DNA of 64,000 nt, from NCBI GenBank assembly GCA_024741835.1, contig JAENRP010000003.1, forward strand, positions 213,038-277,037, given 5' to 3'. The first letter of the stretch is position 1. Every line of letters begins with the position of its first letter. This document shows positions 46,655 to 58,930 of the stretch, in pieces. The notes beneath the pieces are model-generated. The model saw nothing but the letters and a program-made list of their open reading frames with translations. It made no database searches and was not told the DNA's origin. The DNA is from Diplocarpon mali. Taxonomy: Eukaryota; Ascomycota; Leotiomycetes; Helotiales; Drepanopezizaceae. A program made the translations under genes and the position numbers.

Positions 46655-49600
46655 ATGGATTGAACTAGCTGGGTATGTGACCGCTTGTTTATTGTCCACT
46701 CGACCTCTGTCGATACCTTCTTGCGAGAAGGCTGGAAGACGTGCAGCATGTTTAGTGAATCAAGGTTACTCTTGTATATACCCGAACGGAGCCTCGTCTG
46801 CTTTTGCATTTGCGTCGTTGGTGCACTCAGGGTGAAAAACAATTTGTATCAGTATGTTATCATATCTTGTGCGTTTTGGTAAAGATTTGCCATATCATGA
46901 TTCACTATTAGCCATTTCTCGCCGCATTCATTTGTCTCTTAAATGCTTGGAGCAAATTCATTCCAGTCTTTAGGTCTATGGGTCTGGTATGGCTCCGCCC
47001 CTAAGTGGCCGGAATTAATTGATATTCTCGAAAAGTATTTCGATGTATCCATTGTGACACAAGCACCTACTATCGTTTGACTTGCGCAATACATCAAGCT
47101 GGATGAAGAACCGAACTCTTGATGACATGTCTTCCCACTCATGCTGTTGGCCCTATTGACCCCATATTAAAAGATGGTGCATATGTATACATTTCACTAA
47201 ACATTTACCAATTGGCAATCAGTGGGGGCACTAGGAGTAAGATCGCCGCTTTCTATCTTGTCAATAGGTAGGTCTGTAGGTAGGTATACGGAGTAACGCT
47301 AGTAGGAGTCAGTAGAAGGAGAAGCTGATTAGACCGGTCAAGGTGGGTGGGGGGAATGCTTCATGGCGATGATATACCGAGCAATACATGGTGTGGGTAG
47401 GTAGGTTCATAGGTGGATGGGTGTATGTATACATGTTGGCGAGAAACTCTGATGTGAGCTGATATTGGCCGGTAAGTCAATGCTTTTCTCTTGAGTATCA
47501 GAACTAGATCTGGATCTTGAGGTCTCGGGATCTCGAAATCTTAAATATGCTATGGGAGTGAGAGGAGGGCGGTGGAGAGGATGTTGTAGTGGAGGAGTTG
47601 GAGGAGGGATTGAAAGGGGTAATGGAGGGGGTGAAAGGAGCACAGGGTCTGAAAGTTTGGCAAGCTTCACAAGTGGTTGCGTAAGAGGTGTAGTGTAGCA
47701 AGTCGTAGAAGAGACGCGATAGAGGCCTGAGTTGAGCATCAGGTTTGCCATGTGGAGTTTTTTTCAGAGCTTTATCTTTATACTTGGCGAGGTGGAGGTG
47801 GAGGAGATAAGGTGAGAGGGGGGGGAGGGGAGGTAAGAAAGTCAGAGAGGTAAGAGGTAGGTATTGCTCTCATTATTCATGTCGATAAGTGAAACGCGAC
47901 GTGGAGCCTTCTACTATGTGTGTGTATACACGTGTGTATAACCGGGGTTGAACGCCCTCTTGTTCACTTTTATCCCCCGCGGCGGGTAGCCATGAACACT
48001 ACTTACGAATCTTATTATTTTATCGCTTCGTTTCGTTTCATCCCAATTCTGTATTTTATCTCGTCGCTTGATTGCTTCATTCCATTTTTCATCTTGTCTC
48101 ATCTCATTCCATCTCATTCAACTCCGTCTCACCTACAACAGATAATACTCTAATAACACCTTTCTTCCTAGCTCCCGACCTACTTCAACAAGCACCCTCT
48201 CATCCATTCTACTCTACCATCTCTCACCAACCCACTTTCCGCTTCTTCACAACACCTCTATCACTAGCAGCGCGCTCTCTCCACGCCGGTATTCGCGCAC
48301 GTCAGCGCGAGGCAAGAGAGTTGTGGGGTAGACAGTCATGCGAGGGAGTCTTTTCTTTTTTTTCCGTCCGCGTCTTTCTTTTCCATCCATTTAACCTGCC
48401 TTTTTTACTCTCTCTTTTTATTCTGTCTTTTCTTTCCTTCTCTCATTATCTTATTATTCATCCTCATCTTCTTGTCTTTATCTTCGTATCAATGTCTACA
48501 AAAAGATTGATCCGACTCTTGATGCTTGATGCAGGGAACGGAATAAGGGCGTTAATACTGATGCTTTCCGAATATCGGGATCTGATCTTCACAGATCGAT
48601 CGATTACTTACGGATCAAATTGCTGCCCCCGAACACCTCTCCCTCCCAGATCCGTGTTGCATACTAACGTGGTTGGCGATCTGGTTGCTAGTCGGTGAGA
48701 ACACCACATGGTCAAAGCTGCTCGCCACTTTCCCCTACCTGCAAAACCGACCCGTGGCCTGCTGTCTTTTCTTCCATTTTTGACCGTCCGGCAGGCCGTA
48801 GACGAGACCTGGCCGTCTTCTGGGTCGTGAGTGAGTCATGATAAGAAAGACAAGACTTGCCTACGCGTAGCGAGAAGAAAAAGATTCCCATGGGAAAGAG
48901 GGGTAGACGCCCGCTTCATGTACGCGCAGGCGGGTATGCCGGCCGAGGGGCGAATGTTTGCGCTTCTTAGAGGTATTGTTTTGCTGTATGTACGATGAGA
49001 TGCTGTCTAAGACCCAGGGAGGAAAGCCTTTTTGGGGTGATTCGTTCGAGGTGCGCGGGTGCGTTCTGAATTGGCGTATTGCTGTGTGGCGCTCAAGTAG
49101 GAGGCTATGATCGCGGGGATAGCAGATAGGTACTATAGAGAGATGTAATTTTTTCCGTGAGACAAGGGGGGTAAGGCCCCTTGCCAAGATTTTTAGCGAT
49201 ATCAACATCAACATCAACATCAACCATAACCTCAACCTCAAACGGTCTATTGCTCAGATTGGGGTTAATGAACAGATTCAGATTCATGGTCGATAGCGCT
49301 TACGAGTATTCACGCATAGCTAGAGCTTATCAACTTTGAAAAGAGTACCCATACCAGTGTCTTGAAACCCTGTGCCATTGCTCCATTTGGGCTACTTACA
49401 TAGTAACTTCTTGGATTCCGCGCTTGCGTGCTGGTTCAAAACCTGATAACCCCGAAGCCGACCTGGAACTTTATCGAGATAAAGATATCACGCATTAGAG
49501 ATCGATGATGGGGCTTGGTATCCTTGATCCAGCCGCTGATTTTTTCTGTCGCCGGGGAAGTAGCCATGCCACTTTTTGAGGGTTGGAAGTATTAAAGTAT

Positions 49601-49801
49601 ATCAGTCAATAACGGGTGATCTGATCCAGAAGGACTAGCGATGATTACCTACAAGAAAGAACGAAAAGCTTACAATGTGATATTGCACGTGACTATTGAC
49701 AGCGGTGACCATTTCGGTGATCACTTCGGCAGAATGAATCCCGAGGTCAAAAAAGCCGCACTGAGGCACGGTCAACCAGCTGCACAGTCAAGGAAGAAAC
49801 G
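46655..49801. other. 3.1-kb intergenic region, no gene recognised
   Basis: It includes purine-rich DNA at about 47555-47640, a long pyrimidine-rich stretch at 47995-48500 that resembles fungal transcript leaders but leads to no recognisable coding sequence, and an ATCAAC repeat at about 49200-49230. The 3' flank of the GPI gene and the POP1 promoter are at its ends. A non-coding transcript at 48.0-48.5 kb cannot be excluded. Confidence 0.5.
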
Positions 49802-52465
49802 ATGCCACCAAAGAGACAAGCAGCTGGCTCAACCAATGCTCTCGGAAACAGAAAGCGCAAAGATCCACCAGACTCTTCCGCAGGCAGCCGGAAACCCAGC
49901 GGCCAAGGACGCAACTTCAAACGCGTCAAGTACGACGCGCGGTCGATATTGACGCAGTCCACAGATGGCGCGCTGAAGAACGGCGAGCTGGATTTGCACT
50001 CCTTCTTGAAATCACGCGAATTCGAGATCAAAGCTCTGCAGAATGCAATGCAGAAGTCGAAGCAGAGCGGCTCCACCAGGGCGTTCCAGCAAGTGCCTCG
50101 GGACATGCGAAGACGGACTGCGAGTCACAATGTCAAGAGGGTGCCGAAGAGGTTGCAAAAGAGGGCAGCGAAGGAGATGAGAGTTGACAATACGCCCACC
50201 GTTGCCGCCAACAAGAGGAAGCCCGGGAGCTCCAGAGGAAGGATCCGGGCCGAGACAGCGAAGCGGTTGGGAATACTGGCTGCGAGGAAAACGGCTGCGA
50301 AGGACAAGAAGGCTGGCGAGGTTGGCATTGAAGCTCGAGTTCCACGGCCCAAGATCCGAAAGGATGCCCTGAACGAGCCGCCGAAGCCCAAGTCGAAGTT
50401 CAGGAAGAGGCAGATCCACAAGACCTGGCTACCAACACATCTCTGGCACGCCAAGAGGGCAACGATGACAGAGCCCAAGAACCCCATGTGGAGGTTTGCG
50501 ATTCCACTGACTCCCACAGCGAAGTCCTACAGACCCACTCATCGGGCAGGTGGGGGACGAGGAGCTGTAGCATGGGATATGAGCTACATGAGCACAATCG
50601 GACTAGAAGGTCCAGAACTGAGCCTGGAAAAGCTGTTGAAAGCCATTGGTGTGACGGGGCAAGGAGCCTGGGAGGCGAAGGGCACGAAATGGCGGCAAGG
50701 GAAGCGGATATGGAGTGGATGGTTGACTAGAGAGGTCAAGGCAAAATCAATCATCGTCGGCCCTTCTACAATCTTGTGGTGTCCCGTGCAGTCAGCAAGG
50801 AAAAGTGATGATGTTACGGCTGAGCCCAAGAAGCCAGCGCCACGGCGGATGTTTATGAGGGTTCATCCTTCCACGTTTCTTGAGATATGGACCGAGCTAC
50901 TGCGGCTGTCGAAGCTTCAACGACCAGCTGTACATATCCAGGATCTTCGGTTCGAAATCGGAAGCATCGACATCACAGGGCCATCGTCCACCGAAGCTTT
51001 GCTGGCCATTTTACACCCATACGACGAATCGGAGCACCATGCGATGACATTCCAGTCTCTGAAGGGACTTACAAATCCAGGTTCGCTCCCTCCCAACTCA
51101 ATCCTCGCATTCTCCATCATGGACCCACGACTTCGCTACCCCCCTCGACCCGTCAAGCTGCCACCGAACAACGAAGAAGCGAGTTTTGAAATTCTCGAAC
51201 TGCTGTCTACATGGCCGGTTGACGCATCCACCGGATCGGGAGCGTTATTCGAACGAGAAGCTCGCTTCAAAGCAAGTCGCCTACCATCCCAAAAAGCCCT
51301 CAACCGCCGGAAGTCGCTCGCGCCACCAGGAGACTATCCCGCCTTGTCAGACGTCGACCCGAAGATCCCCATAGCCCTCATCGCATCCAGGCCATCCACA
51401 TCGGGGTCGGCACAAGGCACTTGGACCCTTCTCGCGCCCTGGAAATGTATCCTTCCGATCTGGTACGGCCTGATGCACTGCCCCCTCTCCTCCGGGAGTA
51501 ACCCGCGTTTCGGGGGGCAGCAGGAGATCCGGCAGATACATTTCGAGCAAGGCGAGCCGTACTTCCCGAATGATTTCCCTGGTACGGGTGCTGGCTTCCG
51601 ATGGGAAGCCGAGCAGAGACTCAAGAGACACGCCGAGTGGGACAAGAGACCCAAGGGTAAGAGGATCGAATGGGACTCTCTGAACCTCGGAGCAGGCAGG
51701 AAAGGGGAGGTCGGACGAGGATGGGCTTGTGATTTTGAGCATGTCCTTGGGGTTGTGCCTCTCCTAGCCAGCGATCCGAGTACAGACTCATCAGACACTC
51801 TACCTCCACCCCCCCTCGCGAACCCGCCTCCCGCCGATCCCCCACTCCAGCATCTCTCCAGCCAGAACTTCCGCTCCCTCCTCTCCTCTCCAGTATACGA
51901 GCCGCCATCGCCAAACACCATCGCCACAGTCCGCCTGACACTCGTGACCCGCGGCGTCGCCTTGCCCTGCGCACGCATCTACCGTCTGCCCCCAACATCC
52001 ACACCCGCAACCCCTTCATCCGAGCCCGAGGCCGATTCCCCGGCTCCATCTGCACCAACACCGCCCACAACCCGCGCCCAGTGGCTAGCTCTGCTCCCCG
52101 CCACCAGCTCCAAGCTCCCGCAAGACCCCACGGCGAAAGCCCAGAGGATGGGCCGCATCCCGCTCAACACGCCTCTGCCGCAGCGCGTGCAGCTGCTCGC
52201 GCAGTCTCTGCTCCAGGCTCCTCCGTCGAGGCAGGTGGGAGAGGGCGACGAGCACCCGCTTGTGCCCGAGGGAGAGGATCTCATTGGCTTCGTCACGACG
52301 GGGGAGTTTAATCTTGCGGAAGGGAAGGGCGCTGCTGTGGGGAGTGTGCTGGTGACGAGGGTCCTCGAGGGGCTGCAAAGGGATGGGAAGAAAGAGGGGA
52401 GGCTGTGTATCGTGAGGAATGCCGGGGAGAAGATTGGGCGGTTGGCGAGGTGGGAGGCCGTATGA
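49802..52465 (+). CDS. POP1: Ribonuclease P/MRP protein subunit Pop1
   Basis: A single exon encodes 887 aa, in the family range (yeast 875). Pop1 is the largest protein of RNase P and RNase MRP, needed for pre-tRNA 5' processing and pre-rRNA cleavage in nucleus and nucleolus, and it binds the catalytic RNA. The N-terminal Pop1 domain is visible: ELDLHSFLKSREFEIKALQNAM, then RAFQQVPRDMRRRTASHNVKRVPKRLQ, and HKTWLPTHLWHAKRATMT near residue 210. The POPLD domain follows at about 515-605, around WTLLAPWKCILPIWYGLMHC and IRQIHFEQGEPYFPNDFPGTG. The C-terminal part has a Pro-rich low-complexity linker (about 660-690, 735-765) and ends IGFVTTGEFNLAEGKG, the terminal conserved block. It lacks introns, unlike most neighbours. 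Confidence 0.96.
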   Translation: MPPKRQAAGSTNALGNRKRKDPPDSSAGSRKPSGQGRNFKRVKYDARSILTQSTDGALKNGELDLHSFLKSREFEIKALQNAMQKSKQSGSTRAFQQVPRDMRRRTASHNVKRVPKRLQKRAAKEMRVDNTPTVAANKRKPGSSRGRIRAETAKRLGILAARKTAAKDKKAGEVGIEARVPRPKIRKDALNEPPKPKSKFRKRQIHKTWLPTHLWHAKRATMTEPKNPMWRFAIPLTPTAKSYRPTHRAGGGRGAVAWDMSYMSTIGLEGPELSLEKLLKAIGVTGQGAWEAKGTKWRQGKRIWSGWLTREVKAKSIIVGPSTILWCPVQSARKSDDVTAEPKKPAPRRMFMRVHPSTFLEIWTELLRLSKLQRPAVHIQDLRFEIGSIDITGPSSTEALLAILHPYDESEHHAMTFQSLKGLTNPGSLPPNSILAFSIMDPRLRYPPRPVKLPPNNEEASFEILELLSTWPVDASTGSGALFEREARFKASRLPSQKALNRRKSLAPPGDYPALSDVDPKIPIALIASRPSTSGSAQGTWTLLAPWKCILPIWYGLMHCPLSSGSNPRFGGQQEIRQIHFEQGEPYFPNDFPGTGAGFRWEAEQRLKRHAEWDKRPKGKRIEWDSLNLGAGRKGEVGRGWACDFEHVLGVVPLLASDPSTDSSDTLPPPPLANPPPADPPLQHLSSQNFRSLLSSPVYEPPSPNTIATVRLTLVTRGVALPCARIYRLPPTSTPATPSSEPEADSPAPSAPTPPTTRAQWLALLPATSSKLPQDPTAKAQRMGRIPLNTPLPQRVQLLAQSLLQAPPSRQVGEGDEHPLVPEGEDLIGFVTTGEFNLAEGKGAAVGSVLVTRVLEGLQRDGKKEGRLCIVRNAGEKIGRLARWEAV

Positions 52466-53412
52466 ATGGAGCCGGTGATTTGGACGAAGCGTGCACAGTG
52501 GAGGGTGGATGGACACTGCGTGGATCATCGTCAAACCCGAGATATGCTCTACGCCACCGCCCAACAAGCGAACCGGATACTGTGAACCACGAACAGAAAC
52601 TTTGCGACCCTTCATCCGTATCAAGACAAGGAGGTCAGTCCGGGGAGCCGCCACGTCCGGAGGCAGCCGGCTGTCGGTCGTCGGTACTTTCCACCCATGC
52701 CTCCCTTCCTCTGCCTACTCGCTACCTCGCACTGCCCGAGATATCCAGCTGCACATTCGGCTCCCGTGACTCGGACAACAACAACAAAGGAGTCGGATCC
52801 GCCAGCCACCTCGCCTCCCCCCGTCACCCACCAGACGACAACAGCCACAGCCACAGCCATCGCCACCCCACCCCCCTGGCCCGATCCATGCCAGCAGCGG
52901 ATTTCGTGCGTCAGATCTCCCTCGTGCTGACCTTCTCTGCCCGCACTTCACGACCCATCACGTGACCCACTCGCCCGCGCGCTCATGCGTCTCATCTATC
53001 AACAGCTGGCGGCCATCCAAGTCGCACAACGGCCTCAGGGTAGCCTCTCGACCAGGCGGCGGTTTTTCCCCAAGCTATGCTATCGCAAGAACAATCATCA
53101 AGTTCAAGACGCAAGAGACACCAGGCTGCAGTTCATCATTTTGTATTCATAGCTATTAGTAAAGCTTCATAAGCATAACATAGCATGGCGTAGCATGGCC
53201 CATTTCATCTCCTCTCATCTCGGAAATCTAGTCGTGGCTCGCGGGCTCAGTACAGGCGGACGAACAGTCGTGATAACCTCCACCCCGACCAGTGAAACTT
53301 GCCAGCCAGACCCAATGCTCCGCCACCGTGCCCACGCCCACGCGGACGCCGTCAAGAGATCCCTAGCGCGATGCGAGAAGCGAAAATAGGTATCGACAGA
53401 CACGCGTCCTGC
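52466..53412. other. Intergenic region between convergent POP1 and Dbf2 genes
   Basis: The 3' ends of POP1 (+) and the kinase gene (-) face each other across 947 bp. A CCACAGCCA repeat lies at about 52843-52862. No gene is supported. Confidence 0.5.
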
Positions 53413-55574
53413 TCACAGCATCGTGCCAAAGGTCCCGTCCGTCGGAATCGCTTTTCTCGGGCTGGACTTGCCGCCCTCATCCGGGCCGGGTTTACGGTGG
53501 CGGAAGGTGAAGCCGACGAAGAGACTCTTGCTCATGGGATCTTCGCGGTCAGCCATGTTCTCCAGTGCCTCCTGCTTCTCGTGGACCTCCTTGTACTTGG
53601 CCATGTCGGCCTCGTTGCTGAAATCGTCAAAGTAGCCGGCGTCGGTCTCGGAGTCGAGCTCGGGAACGAAGGGAGCGCGTTGAGTGCGGAGAGTCTTCCA
53701 ATCCACCTCGGCAAAGTAATGGTGATCGTAGACCTCCTTGATCGAAGAGAATCGCTTGGATTTGGATGCGATGCAGCTACGCGAGTTAGCAAGGTACCTC
53801 GGGGCGTGGGCTGGGAAGGCAAACCTGGTGATAAAGTTCCAGGTGCGGTTGCTGATGAAGTAGTTGGGATCTTCCCAGACCGGTCGCTTCAAGACTTCTC
53901 TCCAGTGCTTCAGGTTCTTCCAGGTCTCTTCGACCGTGGCTCCCGCGAAGGGAGGAAAGCCAGTCAGAGCCTCGAAATGCATACACCCCAGACTCCAGTA
54001 GTCGACAGAGAACTCGTACTCATCGCCCTTCAGAACTTCGGGCGCCATGTAGTCAGGGGAGCCAACAATTGACTTGGCATAATTGACGTCCTTGTCTCGC
54101 ATTGACCGATATCCCTCCCGGCGCTCCGCAACGGTCCGCTGTTCCATTGGCTTGCCGAAAGGAACATAGGTCTCTCCAACTTTCTCCAGCTTGACGCGCA
54201 TCGACTCAATCTTGCCTGGAGCGAGGAAACCAGCAGCAAGTCCGAAATCGGTAAGCTTGACGTGGCCGGTGGAATCGATCAGGAAGTTTTCAGGCTTCAG
54301 ATCTCGGTGGATGTAGCCAAGCTGGTGGAGAGCATCTACCGAGCAGAACATCTCGGCGATGTAGAAGCGCGCGTGGCGGTTCGCAAGGACACCGGTGTTG
54401 TTGAGCAAGGTTCGGAAATCTCCACCCGGGACGTATTCCTATCACAGGTCAGCCGAGCCAATACATTCGACACCGCAGACCTTACCATGGCGAGGTAGAT
54501 GCTCTTCTCGTCCTGGAAGGAGTAGAGCAATCGCACGAGCCACTCGCTCGTCGCATTTGTGAGAATATCCCGCTCTGTAAGAACATGCCTGATCTCATCC
54601 AGCTTGAACAGCAACTTCTTACTCATCACCTTCAACGCGCAGACCTCACGGGTATCCTTCTTCTGAGCGAGGAAAACCTGACCGTAGCCGCCTTGTCCGA
54701 CTTGTGTGAGGATCTGGAAGTCACCCTGGCGAAGGCGAACGCGACGCTTTCGGAGGTTGGCGCGCTCTCGTCCAGTGTACTTCTGCCAAACCGGGTTGTA
54801 TGTCTCTTCGGGGGTCGCTGGGGGTTCTGGGAATTCGGACCGGAAGTGGTTGAGTCGGTTCTGGCGAGCGCCAACGTAGCTGAGGAGGTCGAAGTAGTAG
54901 TCTAGAAAGTCTGCACGCAGTTAGACACGTCCTAGCCAAGGCACCGTTGCTTACCTACAAAGTTGTGTGACATTTGCCAGGCGTTTGACGTTTGGCTTGT
55001 GCAAGATCTCCAACTCCTCGGGCGTTAGACCTCGTTGGGTGTTGTACTTTCTGGTCGCTTGGGGCTGCTGGTAGAGCTCGTGCCTCGAGAGCGCGGCTGG
55101 GGTTTGGGCGGGGGAGTCAAGTCCTTGTCGAGATGCTGGGGGGGTGTTCTCCTTGCCTTGCTTTCGCAGAGGGCTGCCGGGGACTACGGCAGATTTGTGC
55201 AGGACACTCTCATCGCCACCACCGGAAGAGCTGCCAAAATACGAGTCCTCCGCCGGCAAAGTGTTGCCTTTCCCCGGTGATAAAGGCGTCCCCTGGGGCC
55301 GACTCAGACCGAAGGTGGGAGGTGCAATCTTCAAAGCATTCTCGAAGGCGACTGGCAGATCCTTGGCCCCTGGGGGGTTTCGGTTCTTGCTTGGGCTGCC
55401 CTGGGGAGTCGAGACGGGAGTGGTGAAGTTGTTTCGGCCTGGAGTGTCTGGTGGCTCGTGGAAGGACTCATTCTGGCTCGAGCGAGTGTGCAGAGGCGGA
55501 GGTGGAACTGGAAGGATATTGTCATGCTTGCCTCCCTGCGAGGATGGAAAGAGGTTGGTGATGAAGTTCGACAT
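53413..55574 (-). CDS. sidB: NDR/LATS-family Ser/Thr kinase, Dbf2/SidB/Sid2 ortholog
   Basis: Three exons, 55574-54959, 54910-54486 and 54438-53413, give 688 aa. Orthologs act at the end of the mitotic-exit/septation-initiation cascade, bind Mob1 and drive cytokinesis and, in Aspergillus, conidiation. The N-terminal 190 residues are disordered and rich in SP/TP sites. KRLANVTQLYFLDYYFDLLSYVG (about 196-218) is the Mob1-binding region. Kinase motifs: GQGGYGQV loop (277-284), Lys299, HRDLKPEN (391-398), DFG (411-413), NDR-type insertion ERREGYRSMRDKDVNYAKS, activation segment SIVGSPDYMAPE (470-481), and the C-terminal hydrophobic motif FVGFTFRHRK (654-663). The exon 1 donor must be T|GTAGGT, not the stronger-looking AG|GTAAGC 4 nt later, to keep LYFLDYYF in frame. 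Localisation is at spindle pole body and septum by analogy. Confidence 0.95.
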
Positions 55575-56777
55575 GCTGGGCTGTAGTGTTGTCTCTCCGC
55601 GGTTTGGAATACCAATGTCGGGTATGACAGCGAAGACCTTGAAACCTACGACGCTCTGCGCCGAGAGAGTGCGAGTAGTAGATTAGAAAAGGAGTGAAGT
55701 GCACTTGGTCACTCGAGATGCCCAGTTCCGGACAGCAACACCTGCGGCGTAGATTCACCGCTGGGGTGTTGGTATTGATTGCGATGAGTTGTTGTGGGGA
55801 TTTGTTTACTAAGGCAGCCCGCCCATAGCAACCACTGCGTGCAAAACTCTTGGCGTGATAACCGCGCCGGACCTCAACTCTACGTCTCAATCTTCGGGCC
55901 CAAATCAGTCTCGTGTGATCTCGGAGTCCCAAGATCGCTCGCTGGATGGAGAATTGCAGGTCTATTGCTCTTGCTACTCACTCCTCGTTATTGTCCTGAC
56001 GTCTGACGCGTTTGTAGGTATTCATCTATGACCAGCTTCGGTGAATCACTGTTCAGAAAGTTCATTGGCATTGTTGCGAGAAGCATGAAATCGTCGTTTT
56101 CAAACAGCCGCAGCAGTATGGCTCCAAGCACGGCGAAGTCTGCGTCAGGCTTGCGGTGTACTGCTGTTGGTAGGCCACGACATGTGTTCGGGGTTGGGCC
56201 AAGGCACAAGATCTCGGCTTCTGGCGGGTCGAAGAAGCAGCTTTCCTTCAAGGAGATCTGTCAAGGTCACCGTTCCGACGGGGAGGCGGTTGGAGAGATA
56301 CTTCAACTCCACGTACTTGCTCGTAGATCACAGTCCTTGATCTGTTACGTGCCGACCTCTTTACTACGTAGGCACTGGACGTGTTCCAAGCACCAAACGT
56401 CAGTCACGTGCGGGCAGTACTTGCTTTGCCTCCATTCCATTCAGACCGATGTCAATGTCAATGTCCAAGGTTCACGTGGTGTCGAAGTCCAAGCTGGAAA
56501 TTCGACGGCACGATGGAAGGTTCTCTTGGATCTGGATAACATGGATACTTCGGTGTGTGCGTATATATCTATATATCTATATATGTATATGTATATTTAT
56601 GTGGTCAGCTGACTCATGCTCATCTTCAAGTTCCACTGATTGGCCTTTCCACTTTTCTTCACCCAATGATATTCCGCAGGTTTCCCCTGGAGAGTGACGT
56701 CACTTGCTCCATTCAGAAATGGAATCTTGATGCAGAGCAGGCTTCGAGCTCGGAGTGTTCTGTGTGTAACAACAGCA

Positions 56778-56815
<38 letters not shown>

Positions 56816-57545
56816 CCCCTCTCTCTTTAACTATCAATCAACCATTGGTCCGCTTCGTACTCGTACAGCCAGGCAGGTTTTTGCCGCACATCTTCAGGAG
56901 CAGCTTCACATGGAAATGTCGAGAGATGGCCAAGGTCCCTCGCTGGCATGGCGCGCACTTGCAGCTCGAGTGAGAGGAGCCTGTGGATGGCGCCTTCTCT
57001 CCGGATCTGACGCGTGACGCGTGACATTACCCCTCTCACTGAGACGCAGAATCAGAAGCAAAGGAACGGAGAGGAGACGAGAGGAAAAAAGAGGTCTCGT
57101 GTCATGAAGGGCAAGCTCAGGCAGCTGAAAACACACGATCGGATATGATACCTTACGATACCTCCCGATATCATGTCCTTCCTGCCTTGTCTTGCCCGTG
57201 TAGCCGTAACGTTCCTGCCGCCTAGAGTGCTGTTTGTAAGTGATTCGAAAAAGGGCAATGACGTCTGTTTACCAGTCCCCGTGAGGGCAGGAACAGGAGG
57301 GGGGGCTCCTTCCTCGGCCCCTCCTCTTGCCTTCTACTGCCGCCTACTTAAGATCCTCTCCTTCCCCTCTTCTTCTTTTCCTCCTCTTCTCTTCTCTTCA
57401 CCCAAACCCTTTCTCAACTCTCAACCCTCAACTCTCAACTCTCAACTCTCAGCTCCCAACTCCCAGCTCCCAACTCCCCCAACCACCGCTTTCAACAACA
57501 AGAAATCATACTACTCAACCTACCACCAACCCCCAGTCAATCATC
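55575..57545. other. 2-kb intergenic region with CT microsatellite and Hsp promoter
   Basis: It is shared by the 5' sides of the divergent Dbf2-type kinase and the Hsp12-like gene. A (TATATATC)-like run lies at about 56563-56600 and a (CT)n run of about 40 nt at 56780-56822. Two overlapping ACGCGT words (TGACGCGTGACGCGTGAC) lie at about 57008-57025. A short minus frame at 56251-55988 is discussed under rejected items. Confidence 0.5.
57030..57368 (+). promoter_or_regulatory. Cluster of STRE (AGGGG/CCCCT) sites upstream of the Hsp12-like gene
   Basis: STRE cores occur at 57030-57034 (CCCCT), 57298-57302 (AGGGG), 57318-57322 (CCCCT) and 57364-57368 (CCCCT), 180-515 bp before the start codon. 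Yeast HSP12 is controlled by Msn2/4 through such sites; the same logic here is inference. Confidence 0.45.
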
Positions 57546-58051
57546 ATGTCTGACGGACTGTGGGTTTCCCACTGCCATCGTCTTCCCTTCTCCGTGGCCT
57601 TTGCCTATGCCTTGCCGCTGCAGTCACCTTGAGCATGTGCTAACACCGCGCAGTCGCAAGGATTTCTCCACCCAAGCCTCCGAGAAGATGACTCCGGACT
57701 CTTCCAAGACCACCACCGAGAAGATCGGCGAGAACCTCACTGGTGCTGGTGACAAGGTCGCCTCTGCTGTTCAGCCAAGTACGTTGGGGATCCACACCTC
57801 CCTCATTCACATGTTCACTAATATGTCCTAGGCAGCGAGAAGTCCACCACCCAAAAGGCTGGCGACAGCATCCGTGGCGAGGGCGACAGCGCTCAAAAGC
57901 AAGGAGGAGGTATCGTCGACAAGGTCACCAACACCGTCACTGATACCGGTAAGCATCACCTCTGCCTCGTGCACTTCTTCAATGCTAACACACAATAGTG
58001 AACTCCCTCACTGGCAAGACTGAGGAGACTGCCAAGAAGAACGACCTCTAG
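57546..58051 (+). CDS. Hsp9/Hsp12-family stress protein
   Basis: Four exons, 57546-57559, 57654-57778, 57832-57948 and 57999-58051, give 102 aa. The first exon is 14 nt (MSDGL, split codon). The family start is clear: MSDGLRKDFSTQASEKMTPDSSKTTTEKIGENLTGAGD, then a second copy-like segment SSEKSTTQKAGDSIRGEGD and IVDKVTNTVTDT. It is hydrophilic, Lys/Ser/Thr-rich, without Cys or Trp, natively unfolded in solution. Yeast Hsp12 folds into amphipathic helices on membranes and protects against heat, osmotic and desiccation stress; fungal homologs include S. pombe Hsp9 and Aspergillus Awh11-type proteins. All three introns are GT..AG with branch-like CTAAT/CTAAC. The leader is rich in CTCAACTC repeats (57414-57480). 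Confidence 0.95.
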
Positions 58052-58648
58052 ATCCCTGACGATACCCGTCTCACCTTCGATTCTCGCTGTTAGTTGACGG
58101 ACAACATGTTGCTGCTTCACCTTGTCTCCTGACACCTGGTGCATACACGTCCTACCTTCTTGACGGCTGGATATTGCAATGGGTATCTTGGTACTTCGTT
58201 GGCGGACTCTGGTGGCTCATGATTATACGATAGGCAACGGCTGCTTCGCGATGGGTTTTCGGAATGATACCACCTACGGGCTAATGACCATGTCATTCAA
58301 ATACTGCATTTCTTCTGAATCGTGATGTGACATGATTTGAATCGCTACAGCTTCCAGAGTCTCTAATTGATGCATGCTTGAATGTATGAAGGAAATTCGG
58401 AAAAAAAGTGAGGCGTGAGGCTGTCCGGGGTAACGTCCCACCCATCCCGTTGCAACAAAAAGAACCGACGAGGTTCGTGCACCATTCCCAAGTTGACCGA
58501 CCCTCGTGCAAGACGGCAAGCAGGTATTGGCGAGTCAAATATATGTCTATATATCTATATATAGCTAGGATATGCTCTAATAGTAGTCTAGAAGAGTGCA
58601 CGAGGAAGTATGAGGTGCAAAACGATGGTATTGGTTGTCTTGTATTCT

Positions 58649-58679
<31 letters not shown>

Positions 58680-58930
58680 CTGAATTCGATAATATCCATG
58701 GTAGGTGCCTTGGCCTCAGCGCCTTGGCACTGCGTTATGTGACGAGTATGTGATATGCATTCACTTGCAACAAACCCCTCTGGGGAGGCCTTGAAAGGTT
58801 CTCGCCAGCATATATGTGACGTTAGCATATTTATTTTAGTACACAGTTTCTTCTTCAGAATCGATCTATAGAAGTTAGAACTCAGAGTTGAGTTAGTAGC
58901 ACGCTCTACCCCCGAATATGAAAGCGCCCC
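58052..58930. other. Intergenic region with GA and TATATC microsatellites
   Basis: Hsp12-like 3' flank. It has a TATATCTA run at about 58541-58565 and a (GA)n run at 58650-58675. The final 70 bp pass into the copia remnant. No gene seen. Confidence 0.5.

Noticed and set aside
55988..56251. Minus-strand 87-codon frame with a protein-like stretch (DFAVLGAILLRLFENDDFMLL)
   Set aside because: Composition is plausible for an exon of a decayed gene, but no flanking exon, splice-linked frame or family match could be found.
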